Below, piece by piece: positions 60,829 through 64,000 of a stretch of DNA of 64,000 nucleotides (position 1 is its first letter; each line of letters starts with the position of its first letter). The notes under the pieces were generated by a model that was not told where the DNA came from, did not search any database, and was given only the letters and a program-made list of their open reading frames with translations. Origin of the DNA: Gnetum montanum (lineage: Eukaryota > Streptophyta > Gnetopsida > Gnetales > Gnetaceae). The DNA is taken from NCBI GenBank assembly GCA_015680685.1, contig MNCI01030919.1, forward strand, positions 1,226 to 65,225, written 5' to 3'. Position numbers and translations under genes: made by a program.

Positions 60829-61674
60829 TGATGTCATATCAATAATGGCATTGATATGATGTCATGCCTCATGCTACATAATCATTGATACAATGTCTTA
60901 TTGTGTGTGTAGCCCTATAAATATGATACTTGGATGCATAATCCAAAAACATTTCATTCCACACCTTATCCAAACTCTTGTAGTTTTAGTTTATAATTTT
61001 AACGATAGTGTGAATGCCCACAGTGTGATGTTAGGTAGTTGATTGGAATCTTTATTCAAGTAAATTGTACTTGAATATAGTTTATTCATGGCAATAAAGA
61101 TCAAAGCTATTTTCCATCATTGCCACATCACTTAGTTGTCTTTATGTTTACTTGGAATAATTTCCTTGTTTTCTTAGTTAACACTCTACTTTTCCAAGTA
61201 CTCTACTTTACTTATTTGTTAGTAAGTGGTATGAAAATGATTGGTTTCAAGTATTAAGTGTAACTATTTGGTAACCTAGTTGTGGCATTACTTGGTTCAC
61301 CGAATAGTAATTCCACTTGGTAATCCCAGCAATAGTTACACAAGTCCAAGATGTGAATGACAAACTAGATCAAATGTCCACTGCTGTAGAATAGAATAGA
61401 TTTACGTTTCCATTGTTACTTAGAATTTAATATTCATTTCGACCATGTTTATGATTAGGAGCATTAGTGGTCAAAACAACATCAATAATCATACACATCA
61501 TTAAGAGCTAAGCATACACTTGTACCTCACTAGCTCAAGGTAGGAACATAGTGATCTCAAACTCAAACTTAATTACTAGAACAATAACATTGTCCATTCG
61601 TGGATTATAATTTGGTAATGCGCTAGCACTCATGACTTGTATGGTAGAGTTTTGGGATACTCCATTGCTCATCA
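60829..61674 (+). mobile_element. D 5' LTR
   Basis: 846 bp if it starts at TGATGTCATATC (60829). Ends CTCATCA before a PBS. TATAAATA at about 60916, AATAAAGAT near 61093. U3 has GATATGATGTC and TGATGTCATATC as an imperfect inverted pair. The 3' LTR lies outside the window. Confidence 0.8.
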
Positions 61675-61675
61675 T

Positions 61676-61692
61676 TGGCACCATTGCTGGGG
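61676..61692 (+). promoter_or_regulatory. D primer-binding site (tRNA-Asp)
   Basis: TGGCACCATTGCTGGGG, 14 of 17 matches; mismatches are all transitions of the C-to-T/G-to-A type. Confidence 0.85.
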
Positions 61693-61817
61693 ATGTGTCA
61701 ATATGTGCTGAGTAATTGATCTTACAAAGTTTGTTGTAATCAAAACTCTAAAGTTGACGTTCATATCTTTAAATCAATATTAATAACACACACTTAAGTA
61801 ATCATCACACTCATAAC

Positions 61818-63590
61818 ATGGCTTCAAATAAAGACAAACTATCATCTATCAAAGTGATGAAAAGGGGAAATGATAGAGTAAATTATAATAAAGACTAGAG
61901 TATGCCTATGTTGATAAGAATCTTAGACACTCATAATGATCCTTACTATCTTGGTTTCACCTTCATCTTTCACCAAGATGAACAGTTAAGATGGAGAGAC
62001 CTATAAGGTGACATTATTCTACCTCTAGAGTTTTCCACACCCATAATGCTTTAAACATATTTAAGGGGAATGAATTTGAGCCATGTGCAAGAAGGGTATC
62101 ATGTGACCAAACACATGATAAGGCCCTACCAACCCACAGAGGGACAAGTGCAGAGAGATGCTACTATGGAGACCAAACATGTTCACAACAAGGGAAAGTA
62201 GATTAACTCTCCTATTATCCTAGAATAACTTGATGGTGATGCATTTATAGTGAAGAAACTCCACTAGGATCATGAAGTCCATTCTCAAGTGCCTATTATT
62301 AGTTTTGAAAAACTTGTCAAGATGAAACTACATTTAGCCTTAGTAGAGACACCTAGAAGAGAAGCAACAAAATCTAAGTATAAGCAAGAATCAAGGATAA
62401 GAGCTTCTACTAGATCATAAAGGGAAGAATATCAAAGTCATAGAAGGACTAGCCATCATCATTCTTTCACTACTTCATCTTGATCCTCATGATCGTCGGT
62501 GGACTCTGATATAAGGGAGCATAGGTATAGAGAGCATGATAGGAAAGGATGTTGGACTCATGATCGAGATGACTATTGGCCATGACACTTTGATGAAGAA
62601 GCTAAGGAGCATGAGCCACAAAAAATAGAGATAGGCATGAAGAGAGAGAGAGAGAGAGAGAGAGGTATGAGTACTAAAGAGGACATCACTACAACAAAGC
62701 ATATGAACCATATGACCATGTAGAACCCCTGTCTATATTCCAACTAGGCACATAAGGGATCATCACATTAAGTAGCTAGATATGAACAACATTAAAAGAT
62801 TTGAGGGTCGATATAATTTACATCCACAACATCATATTCAAGCATTCCATGATGCTTGTGTCCTATAGAACATAGAAAGTAACTGAAAAAAACTTAAGCT
62901 GTTTCCTTGGACACTCATTAAGGAGGTGGAAAGCTGATATAGATCGTTGGAACATGAATTAATTAGAAGATGTAGTACCATGCTGAAAATTTTTAATGAT
63001 AAATATCAAACCTACTCCCAAGTGTCCAATCGTAGGAAATAAATCTAGGGTTGGAAATAAGGGACTCATGAATCCCTTGATGTAACAATGGGTAGATACT
63101 GTTCATTTCTGCATAGGTGCCTAGACCATGAATTTTCCCAAAGGAGGTGGCTTAGACACATTGTTAATGGACTATGAAACAAAACTAGAGAAAACCTTGG
63201 GATTTATGCCCAAGGAAGATTGTCTAAAATGATCATCCATTGCATTTAGAGATTCATTGATCAAGTGGAAAAGGAAGACAGAGAATTAAAGAAGAGAGAA
63301 TCAGCCAAGGAGTACAATAGAGATCCACCTATTAGAAGAGAGATGTATGAGTGTGTGATCAACAAGAGGAGGAAATCTTAGGTGAGTTGATACAGAAAAA
63401 GACACTACCTATTTAGAAATCTGTTACTGATATTGTAGCCAACTAGAAAAGATGTGGGATTCAATGGACAAAAAGTTTGCAACAGCCTTGAAAATTATGG
63501 AGGAAAGTGTTAAGTAGGTCTTTACCAAAGGTAAGAAGAAAAAGAAGAAAAGAGATTTTGAACGAAAAGAAAAAGGAAATTGGAGTTGTG
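61818..63590 (+). pseudogene. D gag relic
   Basis: ATG at 61818. HQDEQLRWRDL*GDIILP matches A1. The Arg/Glu region is expanded by a (GA)n run (62641-62665) that reads RERERER. The capsid-like core (about 62780-63180) includes LKLFPWTLIKEVES and KIFNDKYQTY. Stops are at homologous Gln positions (62866, 63040). After 63590 gag similarity ends abruptly. Confidence 0.82.
62641..62665. repeat. (AG)n microsatellite in D gag
   Basis: 12.5 AG repeats in the Arg/Glu-coding part of gag; the other copies have irregular purine codons here. Confidence 0.95.
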
Positions 63591-63976
63591 GAGTATCCAG
63601 ATCATGGTGTGTGCATGCAATCAACTCCAACAGACTTCAAACTCCTTCAAGTAACTTCTTGTGTACTTAGCATAAAATATGTACTTCTTGAACCTGGTAC
63701 TTTATTTTCAAATTTAAATAAAGTTGTAGTTCATTTGTTGTGCAAATTTGAATTCATGTTTCCATTTCTATGTCTTTTTCCATTTCAAATTTGTAATTTT
63801 CATTCTTATCTTCATTTTCATTTTCATTTATGTTTAAGTTTTCGTTCTTGTTTATGTTTACATTACCATTTTACACTTTCATTAGTCCTTGGGTGATTAG
63901 CTAGATCATTAAGGGTGCCTCGAATCTCATTTTCTAAGGCCCTTGGGATTTAAGGCTAAAATTGTTCTAGCACATG
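63591..63976 (+). other. Downstream of D gag; no gene
   Basis: T-rich with short TTTTCATT repeats (63795-63835). No match to the NC-PR region of A1, so D is rearranged or deleted here. Confidence 0.5.
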
Positions 63977-64000
63977 GGATATATTTTAGTTTATGTTCCA

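Overview
This looks like a TE-rich stretch of a large plant nuclear genome. The pointers are an intact GC-rich clade-A-type PP2C phosphatase gene, a dead plant-style KIN-14 kinesin gene, Athila-like Ty3/gypsy elements primed by tRNA-Asp, Ty1/copia elements with CCHC-knuckle gag, RTE and other LINE relics, and tRNA-like SINEs. The species cannot be fixed from sequence alone; a seed plant with a large genome, possibly a gymnosperm, is a guess.

Layout. 1-3451: 3' end of an Athila-like element (G), a relic of a post-pol ORF plus its 3' LTR. 3452-6660: SINE, 5'-truncated RTE LINE and a repeated unit of about 430 bp. 6660-13620: a decayed kinesin-14 gene with destroyed ATP-binding loop, internal duplications and a triplicated exon. 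14882-23447: element A1, the most complete gypsy copy (LTR, assembly gap, gag, PR, RT, RNase H, INT), riddled with stops and truncated at its 3' end. 23448-25922: an 84-bp minisatellite, a promoter with several ACGT/ABRE-like motifs, and the single intact gene of the window, an intronless PP2C (25002-25922).

27591-42349: element B, bounded by LTRs with a perfect 5-bp target duplication. It keeps gag and ORF3 but lacks pol, and is interrupted by a complete family-A element (A2, 31431-36758) that also lost RT/RNase H/INT. 43563-49195: element C (LTR, gag, PR, start of RT) interrupted by solo LTR A3. 49260-50340: LINE endonuclease relic. 51317-58007: a copia LTR (F) split by a second, pol-less copia element (E, minus strand). 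58060-59612: an old minus-strand LTR (H, approximate ends) split by solo LTR A4. 59640-60340: minus-strand LINE reverse transcriptase. 60829-63976: 5' LTR and gag of another gypsy element (D) running off the window.

Main themes: (1) family A is the youngest invader and sits nested in B, C and H; (2) its U3 carries a variable-number array of GATATC palindromes spaced 14, 17 or 20 bp; (3) coding relics are inactivated at the same codons in independent copies, mostly by C-to-T type changes; (4) most elements kept gag but lost pol. The PP2C is the only feature I would call a functional gene.
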